Source: Clostridia bacterium
Lineage (GTDB): Bacteria; Bacillota; Clostridia; Oscillospirales; CAG-272
Assembly (NCBI GenBank): GCA_017428635.1
Contig: JAFRQK010000051.1
Span: 1 to 64,000 of the forward strand
Direction of reading: 5' to 3'
DNA: 64,000 nt
Part shown: piece by piece, positions 8,073-16,657 of the stretch
Layout: every line of letters starts with the position of its first letter
How positions within the stretch are numbered: the first letter of the stretch is position 1
Position numbers and translations under genes: made by a program
The notes under the pieces: model-generated
The model's database searches: none
Told to the model about the DNA's origin: nothing
The model's input: only the letters and a program-made list of their open reading frames with translations

Positions 8073-9602
8073 TCAACTTTTCTTTTTCCTGCGGCCTATC
8101 CCTTTGATCAGGTCAAGGTAGTACCTGAACTCTTCTCTTCTGTGGAAGATCAGAACGTACGCCGCCGCTACCGCAACGACGCAGATCGCCGTTTTCAGGA
8201 TGAAAGACAGCCATCCGGTCGACGTTACCAAACCGACAAGGAAATACGCGCCGACCGCAACGCCTGATATCACGACCAGATACGTCAGCAGGCTTCTCCA
8301 GTAGTACCAGCTCGATTTTTTGAAGCAATACTTAAAGATCAGATACGAGCCTGAAACCGTCGTGCAGACAGATGAAATAATCGTACCGAGGAAAACGCCC
8401 GCCAGACCGATTATTCTTACCAATACGACGGATATCACTATGTTCAGTATACCCTCGAGAAGAGCGATATATCTGTCTTTGTAATACAGTCCCAGCGCGT
8501 CTCTGTAGATCGCCATGGGCAATTTGATCCCGTGCCACCCGACGAAATTGATCAGGGAAGCGAGGATGACGAGAGGAAAATCGAGAAGATAATCCGACCC
8601 CGCCCACAGTCTGATAAACGGATTGAAGAGAACGATGAGGCACGTCGTTATGAATCCCATCAGCATCATAATAAGAAAATTCATTTTCTTAAAGAACGCG
8701 TAATTCTCTTCCGGATCGCTGGAAACGGCGAAATTGCTTGCGCTCGCCCTGACGGAGTCGAAGATCATCATGACCAGTTTTTGAAGGATCCCGATGATCA
8801 GAAGGTAGTTGGAATAAATCCCAAGCACCGTCAGGCTCAGGAAGTGCGAGATGACGATACTGTCTGTCCCCGACGCTATAACGTAACCCGCGTGAACGCA
8901 GAATCCGCCTCTGATCTTCTGAATAACGTCTCTTTTCGTCTCCTTATCCATTTTCTCGGCTTTTCGGGAGAGATACGGATATTTTTTCTTCGAGTAAAAG
9001 GAGACGTAAATATTGCCCGCCATCGTACAGATAATCTGGACGAGCAGAAAAAGAATGTAGTTGTGCGTCAGGAGAAGAACGACGATCTGACCCGCGTACT
9101 GAACGATCGAGGCGACCTGAGTTATCGTCGTTATAACGTACATTTTCTGGTTTGCCTTGACCAGCGCTTTTTCCGCGGCGCAAACGTACGCCACAACGGA
9201 ATTCAGAATGAACAGAATGTAGATCAGAGGGAGCTTTTCGATCGAATTCTCCGCGATGATATACTTCAAAAAAGGCGTAAGCGAAAGACCGACCGCTCCT
9301 ACGAACAGCGCCATAAAGAAATAAACTTTTTTGAAGGTTTTCATTATGACGGCTAATTTTTGCTCGTCCCCTTCAGCGATCGGTTTGTAAAGAAGAGAAA
9401 CGAAAGCGCCTCCCGCTCCGAGTTCTGCCAGCGAAAGAAGGGAGAGAATATTCGTAAAAAGACCGCTGACGCCCAGATACTCGGTCGTGAGGCAATAAAT
9501 GAATACTGTCCTTGTTGCAAAGGACAGACCCATGTTCAATATGTAAGATGAAAGACTGAAGACAAAATTCTTAATCGTGTTTCTTTTTCTTGATTCCGCC
9601 AT
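8073..9602 (-). CDS. Wzx-like polysaccharide flippase (MOP superfamily)
   Basis: This protein of about 509 residues has roughly 12-14 membrane segments and the N-terminal pattern of the polysaccharide transporter group: a TEYLGVSGLFTNILSLLSLAE stretch within the first 65 residues (interrupted here only by family-typical positions) and a charged RRKKKS tail. Such proteins move lipid-linked repeat units across the membrane. I place the start at ATG 9602 rather than the TTG two codons upstream because CTGGAGT lies at the right distance. The start overlaps the end of the polymerase gene by 32 bp. Its next-gene neighbour, the Wzy-like protein, supports a Wzx/Wzy-dependent route. Confidence 0.88.
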   Translation of the reverse strand: MAESRKRNTIKNFVFSLSSYILNMGLSFATRTVFIYCLTTEYLGVSGLFTNILSLLSLAELGAGGAFVSLLYKPIAEGDEQKLAVIMKTFKKVYFFMALFVGAVGLSLTPFLKYIIAENSIEKLPLIYILFILNSVVAYVCAAEKALVKANQKMYVITTITQVASIVQYAGQIVVLLLTHNYILFLLVQIICTMAGNIYVSFYSKKKYPYLSRKAEKMDKETKRDVIQKIRGGFCVHAGYVIASGTDSIVISHFLSLTVLGIYSNYLLIIGILQKLVMMIFDSVRASASNFAVSSDPEENYAFFKKMNFLIMMLMGFITTCLIVLFNPFIRLWAGSDYLLDFPLVILASLINFVGWHGIKLPMAIYRDALGLYYKDRYIALLEGILNIVISVVLVRIIGLAGVFLGTIISSVCTTVSGSYLIFKYCFKKSSWYYWRSLLTYLVVISGVAVGAYFLVGLVTSTGWLSFILKTAICVVAVAAAYVLIFHRREEFRYYLDLIKGIGRRKKKS

Positions 9603-10917
9603 TATCAAACTCCAGATAGAAAGCCATAAAGCAAACGAGCAGATACTGCATATGCGCGTATCCCGAAAAGCCCTGCCCGGACTGTAACCCGATAAACAGA
9701 GTGATCAGAGGAACGGCCTGAAACAGCCGGAACTTCGGATTATTTCTCTTGGTTATCGTTATCGCTCTGGCAAACAGCGCGACGATGACCAGAAAGCCCA
9801 GAACGCCCCACGCGATAACGATTTCCTGCGTCGCGTTGTGCGCCGAATAGAAATAATCGTATTTCGCGTTGTATTTCTGCAGCCCGACGCCGAATATGAG
9901 CCCGAGAGGATTGTTCCACAACGCCCGGAAGTAAAACGAGGCAATATCGACTCGGCCGTTTGAGATATCTTCCTCCATGAATCTCTCGGAGAAGCTTGAG
10001 ATATAGTTCGGCATCAGCCACCAGATTATCTGAATCAGCAGTACGCTCAAAAGGACCAGCAGGATTATGTTGCGCGCCGTTTTTTTCAGGTTTTCAGCGG
10101 ATAAGAGAAAATACAGGATCAAGCCGATCGCCAAAGCGATGTTCGCCCCGCGCGACATGGTCATAACGCTGGTTATGGCGGAAAGGGCAAACGGTATGAA
10201 ATACAGTTTTTTCCCGGTTTTTTTCAGCAGCATAAGGCAGAAAAGCACCGCGAGCATTGAAACGAATCCGAGGTCGTTGTTGTTGAAACTGACCCTGACG
10301 CCTTCTTCCGCGCCGGAAGATTCGACCAGGTTTCCGAGACGCGCGCCCATGGACAGGACCTGCGGAAAAGAGTATACCCTCAGCAGCTGACCCCAGACGC
10401 TTATCAGGGCGATAATGAATCCGGAGATATAGAACCGCAAAACTCTTACCGCGTCGACTTCCAGCCCGGTATCGAGGGAAACGGTAAACAGAAGGATAAA
10501 GCAGACCGCAAATCTTACGTATTCGACGAATGAAAAATCGTAGTGCAGTCCGACGATGAGTTCCATAGCAAGCAGAACGAAGATCAAAAGATGGCTTCTG
10601 TTGAATCTTCTTATCTGTTTGTTCTTGATAAAGAAAGCGATCAGGGCAAACCCGGAGATATACACTCCGGATACGCCTTCGTGCAGCGGCGCGATAAACG
10701 CGACGAAGCAGAGCAGCTCGGTCTTGTCGCAGATAAAACAGATGATCGCGCCGATCACGATAAATATATATTTGCTTACAGGCAGCCCGGCAACGTCTCT
10801 GCCGACGACAAGAACGGAAAAAGCCAGAAACAGCACAACGGTCAGTATGCGCAGAATGCTGTTTCTGTTTCCGTTATTGTCCGATGCAATAAACCTGCTT
10901 TGTTCCGTCACCATCAT
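9571..10917 (-). CDS. Wzy-like O-antigen polymerase/ligase
   Basis: A hydrophobic protein of about 448 residues with about 11-12 membrane segments. The C-terminal half has the O-antigen ligase/polymerase layout: TMSRGANIALAIG, then a large extracytoplasmic loop with GLIFGVGLQKYN and SAHNATQEIVIAWG, where the G-x-G and H are usual for the family. It probably polymerises repeat units outside the membrane. The open frame extends upstream to a GTG at 11022, but that codon has no ribosome binding site; the ATG at 10917 has GAGG eight bases upstream. The fold type is clear, though polymerase and ligase activities cannot be told apart from sequence. Confidence 0.85.
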   Translation of the reverse strand: MMVTEQSRFIASDNNGNRNSILRILTVVLFLAFSVLVVGRDVAGLPVSKYIFIVIGAIICFICDKTELLCFVAFIAPLHEGVSGVYISGFALIAFFIKNKQIRRFNRSHLLIFVLLAMELIVGLHYDFSFVEYVRFAVCFILLFTVSLDTGLEVDAVRVLRFYISGFIIALISVWGQLLRVYSFPQVLSMGARLGNLVESSGAEEGVRVSFNNNDLGFVSMLAVLFCLMLLKKTGKKLYFIPFALSAITSVMTMSRGANIALAIGLILYFLLSAENLKKTARNIILLVLLSVLLIQIIWWLMPNYISSFSERFMEEDISNGRVDIASFYFRALWNNPLGLIFGVGLQKYNAKYDYFYSAHNATQEIVIAWGVLGFLVIVALFARAITITKRNNPKFRLFQAVPLITLFIGLQSGQGFSGYAHMQYLLVCFMAFYLEFDNGGIKKKKHD

Positions 10918-11032
10918 GTATGACCTCGCCAAATCATTTGTTTCGGGCTTTTTTCTTCCCCGCGGGAGATGAATCAGCCCGAGAAACGTATAAACGCTCG
11001 AAATAACCGTATCCGTTCTCACAAAGAGAACG

Positions 11033-11980
11033 TTATTTCTTACTGTTTTTTTCGGTTTCTGCCTTTTCCGGAAGGACTATCCATTCACCGATCGTTTTGT
11101 CCCATTCGTCGGGAACGAACGGACAGAACCCGCCGTGATGGAACAGCGTCAACTCTCCGAAATAGACCCGTCCGTTCGCCTCGTAAAAGTCCACCCTCAC
11201 CTGCGGAGTGCCGGCAGAAAGTTTCGCAGCCAGCTCTTTCATCAGGTCGAAATGTTCGGGTTTTTCCGGAGGGACGTCGGCGCACGGAGGACCGCTGATA
11301 ATGGGGAGATGGTTGAATTCCATATCGAAGAAATCGAATCTGACTCCCGTTTCCTTATTCTGCCTCTCCGTAGCGATAAACATCATCTTCGGGACACCGT
11401 CGAACGTAAAGAATTTGTAGTCCCTGAGTTCATGAGTTTCAGCGTCTTCCACGTATTCTTCCGCAACGATCTTTTTCTTTATGTTCTTATACGGCCATTC
11501 CCGTGATTTCAGGTAATAATTATGTCTGAACGTTTTCTTCAACTTTGAGACGGCTTTGCCTGTATCAAAAGTCTTTTTGTCTTTGCAGATTACGATGCTG
11601 CCTGAGTCGTGGTTCGGTTTTAAAACAAAACTGTCGGGAAGCGCGGAAAAATCGATCTTGTCGGGCGAATCCCATACGCCGAGCATCGGAATGAGGTACT
11701 CTTCTCCGATCCTCTCTTTTACATATTCGCGGACCGCGTATTTATCCACCATCTGAGTGTAGATCGGTCTGCGGTCATAGAGTTTTATCCACTGGAGCTT
11801 TTCGTTGAAAGTGCTCGGAGAATCAAGATCCGGATAATATCCGAACCTCTTCTTGAATTTCTGTTTTATATATTTTTCATCCGACATACCGCGATGTTCA
11901 TGAAAGAAAGCGGCTAATTCGGAATTGGTAACGGGTACGTACAGTTTCCGAAACAAATGAATGAATGATCTGAATGACAT
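11033..11980 (-). CDS. TupA-like ATP-grasp protein
   Basis: This 315-residue protein belongs to the TupA-like ATP-grasp family (PF14305) found in capsule and teichuronopeptide loci. The N-terminal PSTFNEKLQWIKLYDRRP and VDKYAVREYV are hallmark blocks. ATP-grasp features follow: FVLKPNHDSGSI as the nucleotide-binding loop, DYKFFTFDG, and VRVDFYEANGRVYFGELT carrying the acidic metal ligands. TupA-type enzymes are thought to ligate an amino or carboxyl group to a polysaccharide component. A second paralogue is at 15659-16642. ATG 11980 has a clear GGAGAG site. It follows alr by 88 bp. Confidence 0.87.
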   Translation of the reverse strand: MSFRSFIHLFRKLYVPVTNSELAAFFHEHRGMSDEKYIKQKFKKRFGYYPDLDSPSTFNEKLQWIKLYDRRPIYTQMVDKYAVREYVKERIGEEYLIPMLGVWDSPDKIDFSALPDSFVLKPNHDSGSIVICKDKKTFDTGKAVSKLKKTFRHNYYLKSREWPYKNIKKKIVAEEYVEDAETHELRDYKFFTFDGVPKMMFIATERQNKETGVRFDFFDMEFNHLPIISGPPCADVPPEKPEHFDLMKELAAKLSAGTPQVRVDFYEANGRVYFGELTLFHHGGFCPFVPDEWDKTIGEWIVLPEKAETEKNSKK

Positions 11981-12007
11981 TTTTCTCTCCTATGAAAGTC
12001 AGACGTC

Positions 12008-12047
12008 TTTTTGGGGGCTGTTCCCGCCGTCCCGGCGAAGGTCCCCC
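12008..12047. other. GC-rich nested hairpin between alr and the ATP-grasp gene
   Basis: GGGGG (12013-12017) pairs with CCCCC (12043-12047), and an inner CCGCC/GGCGG stem is nested inside. The T-run lies on the upstream side for the minus-strand genes, so it is not a classic terminator for them. It may slow polymerase, protect a processed RNA end, or lower expression of the capsule genes relative to ald-alr. Confidence 0.5.
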
Positions 12048-12068
12048 GTATTGCGGCCCATAGCCGTT

Positions 12069-13160
12069 TCAGCGCAAATACTCTCTTCGGACCCGCTTGT
12101 TGATCCCGCATACGATCTCGTATCCGATCGTACCGTACAAGCGGGCAAGATCGTCGGCCGTTATCGTCTCGCCGCCGCTTTTGCCGATCAGGACGACCTC
12201 CGTCCCTATTCCGATATCCGGAATGCCGGTCACGTCGATCATCATCTGGTCCATGCAGACTCTGCCGATGATCCTCGCTTTTCTGCCGTTGACGAGAACG
12301 GATCCTTTATTTGAGAGCAAACGCGAATAGCCGTCGGCGTAACCCGTGGGAACGGTGGCGACGGTCATCCGGCCGTCCGCGGTGAAGCTTCTGCCGTAAC
12401 CGACCGTGTCGCCCGCGTTTATCTCTTTGACCATACTTATCACGCTCTTCCAGCTGAGCACGGGGGCGATCCCGTCGGGAAGTTCGTTTTCATAATCGGG
12501 TTTCAGTCCGTAAAGGACGATGCCGAGACGGGTGAAAGACGAATCCGCCGTATGCCAAAGACCGCCCGCGGAGTTCATGCAGTGGCAGGAAAGGCCGAGG
12601 TCCGCGACCCTTGAGCAAACGGTTCTGAACTTTTTGATCTGTTCGTTCGTAAACGCGTCCTGATCGGGTGTATCCGCGACGCAGAGATGAGTGAACAGCC
12701 CTTCCAGCCGATCCGCGTATTTTCTTATCACGCGCTCGCACTCGTCCGGGTCGTCCGCGTTCAGACCTATTCGTCTCATTCCGGTATCGACTGCGAACTG
12801 GCACCTGACCGGCTGTCCGGTCGCGAAAAGCATCTCTGCGTATTCCTCCGAAAGGAGCGTTTGAGTTATATCGTTTTCAACGAGTTGCGCAGCCTTGTCG
12901 ACCGGGGTATAACCGAGGATAAGTATTTCTCCGCTCGTAACGCGCCTTACGTGGAGCGCCTCGTCGATATTCGAAACCGCAAAGTGATCCACCCCTGCGC
13001 CGGAAAGCTCCCGGGATACTTCCGCGTCTCCGTGCCCGTAAGCGTCGGCTTTGACGACCGCCATTATCCCGCGTCCTTCGGGCTGCAGCGCTTTATATAT
13101 TTCAAAGTTCTTTTTCAGCTGAGGCAGATCGATCTCGACCCAGGATCTTTTTCCTGTCAT
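12069..13160 (-). CDS. alr: Alanine racemase
   Basis: Alr interconverts L- and D-alanine with PLP and supplies D-Ala for peptidoglycan. The protein has about 363 residues, normal for the family. IMAVVKADAYGHG near residue 35 carries the PLP lysine, and GYGRSFTADGRM with VCMDQMMIDVTG near residue 300 contain the C-terminal catalytic tyrosine region and substrate-site methionine. I use ATG 13160, with GAGAGG about ten bases upstream, rather than TTG 13169. It follows ald with 40 bp between them, so both are in one transcript. The next genes belong to polysaccharide assembly. Confidence 0.95.
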   Translation of the reverse strand: MTGKRSWVEIDLPQLKKNFEIYKALQPEGRGIMAVVKADAYGHGDAEVSRELSGAGVDHFAVSNIDEALHVRRVTSGEILILGYTPVDKAAQLVENDITQTLLSEEYAEMLFATGQPVRCQFAVDTGMRRIGLNADDPDECERVIRKYADRLEGLFTHLCVADTPDQDAFTNEQIKKFRTVCSRVADLGLSCHCMNSAGGLWHTADSSFTRLGIVLYGLKPDYENELPDGIAPVLSWKSVISMVKEINAGDTVGYGRSFTADGRMTVATVPTGYADGYSRLLSNKGSVLVNGRKARIIGRVCMDQMMIDVTGIPDIGIGTEVVLIGKSGGETITADDLARLYGTIGYEIVCGINKRVRREYLR

Positions 13161-13200
13161 TTGCGCCAATCCCTCTCGATCGTTTCGTCAGAATGAGTTT

Positions 13201-14313
13201 TTAACCGATAAGCGTACCGAGATCGGTATATTCGTATCCGTGCGCGTCGGCGACGTTTTTATTGGTGAGCTTGCCCGCGTAGCAGTTCACGCCTGACCTG
13301 ATCGCACCGTTATCGCACGCCTTTTCCAGCCCTTTCCCGGCGATCTCAAGACCGTAGCGAAGCGTGGCGTTCGTCAGCGCGATGGTGCTGGTGCGCGGAA
13401 CGGCTCCGGGCATATTTCCGACGCAGTAGTGGACGACGCCGTCGACGGTGTAGACGGGATCGTCGTGCGTTGTGACGCGGCTGCTCTCGCCGCATCCGCC
13501 CTGGTCGATGGCGACGTCGACGAATACGGCTCCGTCCTTCATCCCGGGCAGATACTTTTTCTTGAAGAGTTTCGGAGTTGAGCCGCCGGGGATCAGGACC
13601 GAGCCGATCACGAGATCGGCGTCCTTGATAACTCTCTCGATATTGCTGTCGGTGGAAACGAGCGTCTGGATATGCGCGCCGAACATATTGTCGAGCTCCT
13701 CGAGCCGTTTCAGGTTGACGTCGAGAATGGTGACGTTGGCGCCCATTCCGACCGCGATCTTGCACGCGTTCATCCCGACGGTACCGCCGCCGAGGATAAC
13801 GACGTTCGCCTTGGGCGTTCCGGGAACGCCGGCGAGCAGAATGCCCTCGCCGCCGAATTTCTTTTCAAGATACTTCGCGCCTTCCTGGATGGAAAGACGT
13901 CCGGCGATCTGACTCATGGGGGCGAGGCAGGGCAGCGAGCGGTCCGCTTCCTGGATCGTCTCGTACGCGACGGCCTTGACCTTGCCCGCCAGAAGTGCGT
14001 CAGTCTGTTCCCTGTCCGCGGCAAGATGAAGATACGTATAGAGGATCAGTCCTTCATGAAAAAGAGGATACTCGCATTCGAGCGGCTCCTTGACCTTTAT
14101 CATCATGTCGACGAGGTTCCACACGTCCGCTGCGTTGTCGATCAGGGACGCGCCTGCGTCGACGTATTCGTTATCCGAAAAACCGGAACCGACCCCGGCG
14201 CCTTTTTCCATGTAAACGTGGTGACCCGAAGCAACGTACGCTTTGACGTTATCGGGCGTCAGTCCCACTCTGAATTCATTGTTTTTTATCTCTTTGACGC
14301 ATCCGATTTTCAT
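13201..14313 (-). CDS. ald: Alanine dehydrogenase
   Basis: Ald is the NAD-dependent enzyme that interconverts L-alanine with pyruvate and ammonia. All of its 370 residues align with the family: MKIGCVKEIKNNEFRVGLTP at the start with substrate-binding R15, HLAADREQT with the catalytic histidine, VVILGGGTVGMNACKIAVG as the Rossmann loop, and GGCGESSRVTTHDDPVY. An AGAGGAG site lies before ATG 14313. It heads a minus-strand unit transcribed from the promoter at 14404-14431. Pairing with alr lets the cell move between pyruvate, L-Ala and D-Ala. Confidence 0.96.
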   Translation of the reverse strand: MKIGCVKEIKNNEFRVGLTPDNVKAYVASGHHVYMEKGAGVGSGFSDNEYVDAGASLIDNAADVWNLVDMMIKVKEPLECEYPLFHEGLILYTYLHLAADREQTDALLAGKVKAVAYETIQEADRSLPCLAPMSQIAGRLSIQEGAKYLEKKFGGEGILLAGVPGTPKANVVILGGGTVGMNACKIAVGMGANVTILDVNLKRLEELDNMFGAHIQTLVSTDSNIERVIKDADLVIGSVLIPGGSTPKLFKKKYLPGMKDGAVFVDVAIDQGGCGESSRVTTHDDPVYTVDGVVHYCVGNMPGAVPRTSTIALTNATLRYGLEIAGKGLEKACDNGAIRSGVNCYAGKLTNKNVADAHGYEYTDLGTLIG

Positions 14314-14403
14314 ATCGTTCTCCTCTTGAATGTGTTTTGATAAACGGTCTCAAACAGCCTCGCGCTTTTCGCGTTCCGCCGGAAAGACATAGAAAACAAT
14401 TAT

Positions 14404-14466
14404 ATTATATCATATTAATAGAAAAAAGCAACCCTTATCGGGCCGCAAAACTGTTTGATAAAAAAG
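14404..14466 (-). promoter_or_regulatory. ald promoter with inverted repeat at the -35
   Basis: On the minus strand, TTGCTT (14426-14431) and TATAAT (14404-14409) are 16 bp apart. The -35 is the end of an imperfect inverted repeat (14428-14446) followed by a T-run, with a TCAAACAGTTTTGC-like block just upstream. The same layout recurs at 19612-19673 and 22332-22395. Confidence 0.75.
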
Positions 14467-14506
14467 AGCTGTTCCCTATGAATGTATAAAGATTTCACAA
14501 AAAAAC

Positions 14507-14537
14507 GAAAAAAGAAAACGCGGGACACCTCCCGCGT
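14507..14537 (-). terminator. Terminator of the glycosyltransferase unit
   Basis: ACGCGGGA (14518-14525) pairs with TCCCGCGT (14530-14537); on the minus strand a TTTTCTTTTTT tail follows. It lies just after the last glycosyltransferase gene and before the ald promoter. Confidence 0.88.
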
Positions 14538-14579
14538 ATTCTTATCTTTTCCGCCTATATCTCCGATAACGGTTTTCTT

Positions 14580-15662
14580 TTACCCGGTGATACCGCAAGC
14601 GTATTCGTAATACCGGTCCGCGATCTTCTCAAGAGAATGCGTGTCGCGGATCTTCTGCGCAGATTTCGCGCAGGAGGACGCAAGATCTGGATCGGCGATC
14701 AGCTCTTTCAGAGCCGACGCGATCGCGCCCGCGTCCCCTTTGGGTACGAGAAGTCCGTTTTCTCTGTTGACGATCAGCTCGGACGGACCGAAATCGCAGT
14801 CGGTGGAAACGCACGCGCACCCGCACGCCATCGCCTCGATAAGACCGTTCGGCATACCCTCGAAATCGCTTGCCAATACGAAAATGCGGGATGAAAGAAG
14901 CACGCCCGCGACGTCTTTCGTCAAACCCATAACGAAAGCGGATCCCTCCAGGCCCAACAGACCGATCTTTTCTTTAATTTTTGCCTCTTCGGGACCGTCT
15001 CCGAAAATACGGAGCCTGAAATCCGGATCAACGTCCCTGACAGAGGCGAACGCGTCAAGGATCAGGTCGTACCGTTTCGTTCCCGCGAGTCTGCCCGTCG
15101 CAACGATCACCTTATCCCGCTCCCGATAGTCCGGAAGAACGGCGGGTACGGTCAGTGAAAACCCGTTCGGGATCACGACGCTCTTTTTCTGAGTTTCGGT
15201 CGGGTAATAACTCTTGGCGCCGTTCGTTTGAAAGATGAACCCGTCGACTTTTGCGGATCTTTTCCTAAGCCACTTGTCCGTTTTGGTATTCATCCGTTCC
15301 GGATTGGCGCGCTCCGAACCTATCACCCTGATATTTTTACACGCCGTCTTTGCCAGCACGGCGTTTCTGCACTGGAATGAGATCACCACGTCCGGTTCGA
15401 TCTTTCGGAACAGTCTGCGAAGGGCGCGTACCTCTTTGAACATGTGCGCCATACTTTGAAACAGGTTGGAAGAGGCGCTGTTAAGGCCGAGAAAATACAG
15501 CCTTACCCTTTCGTCAAGATAAAACGAGGATTCTTTCTCCTCGTCAAGCAAAACGATCGAAACGCGGTCGCCTCTTTTGACGAAATCGTTGGCGAGAGAG
15601 GATATCACCCGTTCGGCGCCCCCGTTTTGCAGGGAGTAATTCAGGAATACTATATGCTTCAT
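14580..15662 (-). CDS. GT4-family glycosyltransferase
   Basis: A 360-residue GT-B enzyme of family GT4. The N-terminal NYSLQNGGAERVISSLA is the glycine-rich acceptor-side loop, IVATGRLAGTKRYDLILDAF starts the nucleotide-sugar domain, and DFEGMPNGLIEAMACG holds the E-x7-E motif. It should add one sugar to a lipid-linked polysaccharide precursor on the cytoplasmic face. It overlaps the ATP-grasp gene by 4 bp (ATGA) and is the last gene before the terminator at 14507-14537. Donor and acceptor sugars cannot be read from the sequence. Confidence 0.9.
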   Translation of the reverse strand: MKHIVFLNYSLQNGGAERVISSLANDFVKRGDRVSIVLLDEEKESSFYLDERVRLYFLGLNSASSNLFQSMAHMFKEVRALRRLFRKIEPDVVISFQCRNAVLAKTACKNIRVIGSERANPERMNTKTDKWLRKRSAKVDGFIFQTNGAKSYYPTETQKKSVVIPNGFSLTVPAVLPDYRERDKVIVATGRLAGTKRYDLILDAFASVRDVDPDFRLRIFGDGPEEAKIKEKIGLLGLEGSAFVMGLTKDVAGVLLSSRIFVLASDFEGMPNGLIEAMACGCACVSTDCDFGPSELIVNRENGLLVPKGDAGAIASALKELIADPDLASSCAKSAQKIRDTHSLEKIADRYYEYACGITG

Positions 15663-16642
15663 ATCCGGTCCTCTTCCCCGTCGATCCGGATCATTTCGCC
15701 GATCCTGATCTCCGCCTCCTCCGGGTCAAAGCGCGCCATTCCGCCGCCCGGGAAAAAGGTGAACTCCGAAAACTTGATCTCTCCTCCCAGATTATAAAGG
15801 TCAACTCTCACAAACAGGGTCCCCTGCGCGAGTTTTTCCGCGATGCGGATCATTTCATCAAAATTGTCGGGCTTTTTCACTTCGAAAGGGATCCTCGGAT
15901 GATCGTGTCTTCCGAAATCCGCGGGAGTGAAATCAAGATTGTAAAAGCTCAGGTAATCGTGTTTTATATTGTTTACGATATTAGCAAAACCGATATATAA
16001 AAACTGCGGCTTTCCGTTGAAACAGTAAAACTTGTAATCTATCAGTCCGTCCGTCTGACCCTCGGGAACGCTGCTGTCCGAAACGAGCTGTTCGGCAAAT
16101 ACCTTCGGGACGACGTTCTTATAAGGCCATTCTCGGTTGACAAGGTATTCCCTTCTTTTCAGCGCCTTTTTGATTTTTTTCCGTATCTCTTTTTCGTCGA
16201 GCGCGCTTTTGTCTTTACAAATGACCATGCCGCGTCCGGAATTATGATTGCATTTCAGAACGAACTGTTCCGGAAGTTCGGAAAAATCCATCTCTCTTGC
16301 GCTGTTCCATACTTTCAGCGTCGGAATAACGTACTGCGGACCTACTGCCGACGACACGTATTCTTTGGCGAGTACTTTATCCACCATTACGCTGTATATC
16401 GGTTTTCTGTCGTGCAGTTTGAGCCACTGCAGTTTTTCCGTAAACGAACGAGGGTTGTCGATATCGAAACCGTTTCCGAGCTTCTTTTCGTATTTGTCCA
16501 TTATGTATTTTTCGTCCGCCGTGTGAGAACGGTATACCATTCCCTCAACGAAAGGCGAACACATCAAAAACTGTCGAATGGGTGAAGCGCCGACCCAACA
16601 TCTCTCGGACAGATCCTTAAAAAACTCTTTCGGTTTCTTCAT
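15659..16642 (-). CDS. TupA-like ATP-grasp protein (second paralogue)
   Basis: A 327-residue paralogue of the protein at 11033-11980. It shares PRSFTEKLQWLKLHDRKP, VDKVLAKEYV, FVLKCNHNSGRGMVICKD as the ATP loop, and VRVDLYNLGGEIKFSEFTFF with the acidic metal ligands. Its N-terminus is slightly longer. The AAAGGA site supports ATG 16642. It lies between two GT4 genes, with a 4-bp overlap to the downstream one. Having one copy in each polysaccharide unit suggests two separate ligation steps on the same or different glycans. Confidence 0.86.
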   Translation of the reverse strand: MKKPKEFFKDLSERCWVGASPIRQFLMCSPFVEGMVYRSHTADEKYIMDKYEKKLGNGFDIDNPRSFTEKLQWLKLHDRKPIYSVMVDKVLAKEYVSSAVGPQYVIPTLKVWNSAREMDFSELPEQFVLKCNHNSGRGMVICKDKSALDEKEIRKKIKKALKRREYLVNREWPYKNVVPKVFAEQLVSDSSVPEGQTDGLIDYKFYCFNGKPQFLYIGFANIVNNIKHDYLSFYNLDFTPADFGRHDHPRIPFEVKKPDNFDEMIRIAEKLAQGTLFVRVDLYNLGGEIKFSEFTFFPGGGMARFDPEEAEIRIGEMIRIDGEEDRI

Positions 16643-16657
16643 CTTTAACCGTTCCTT

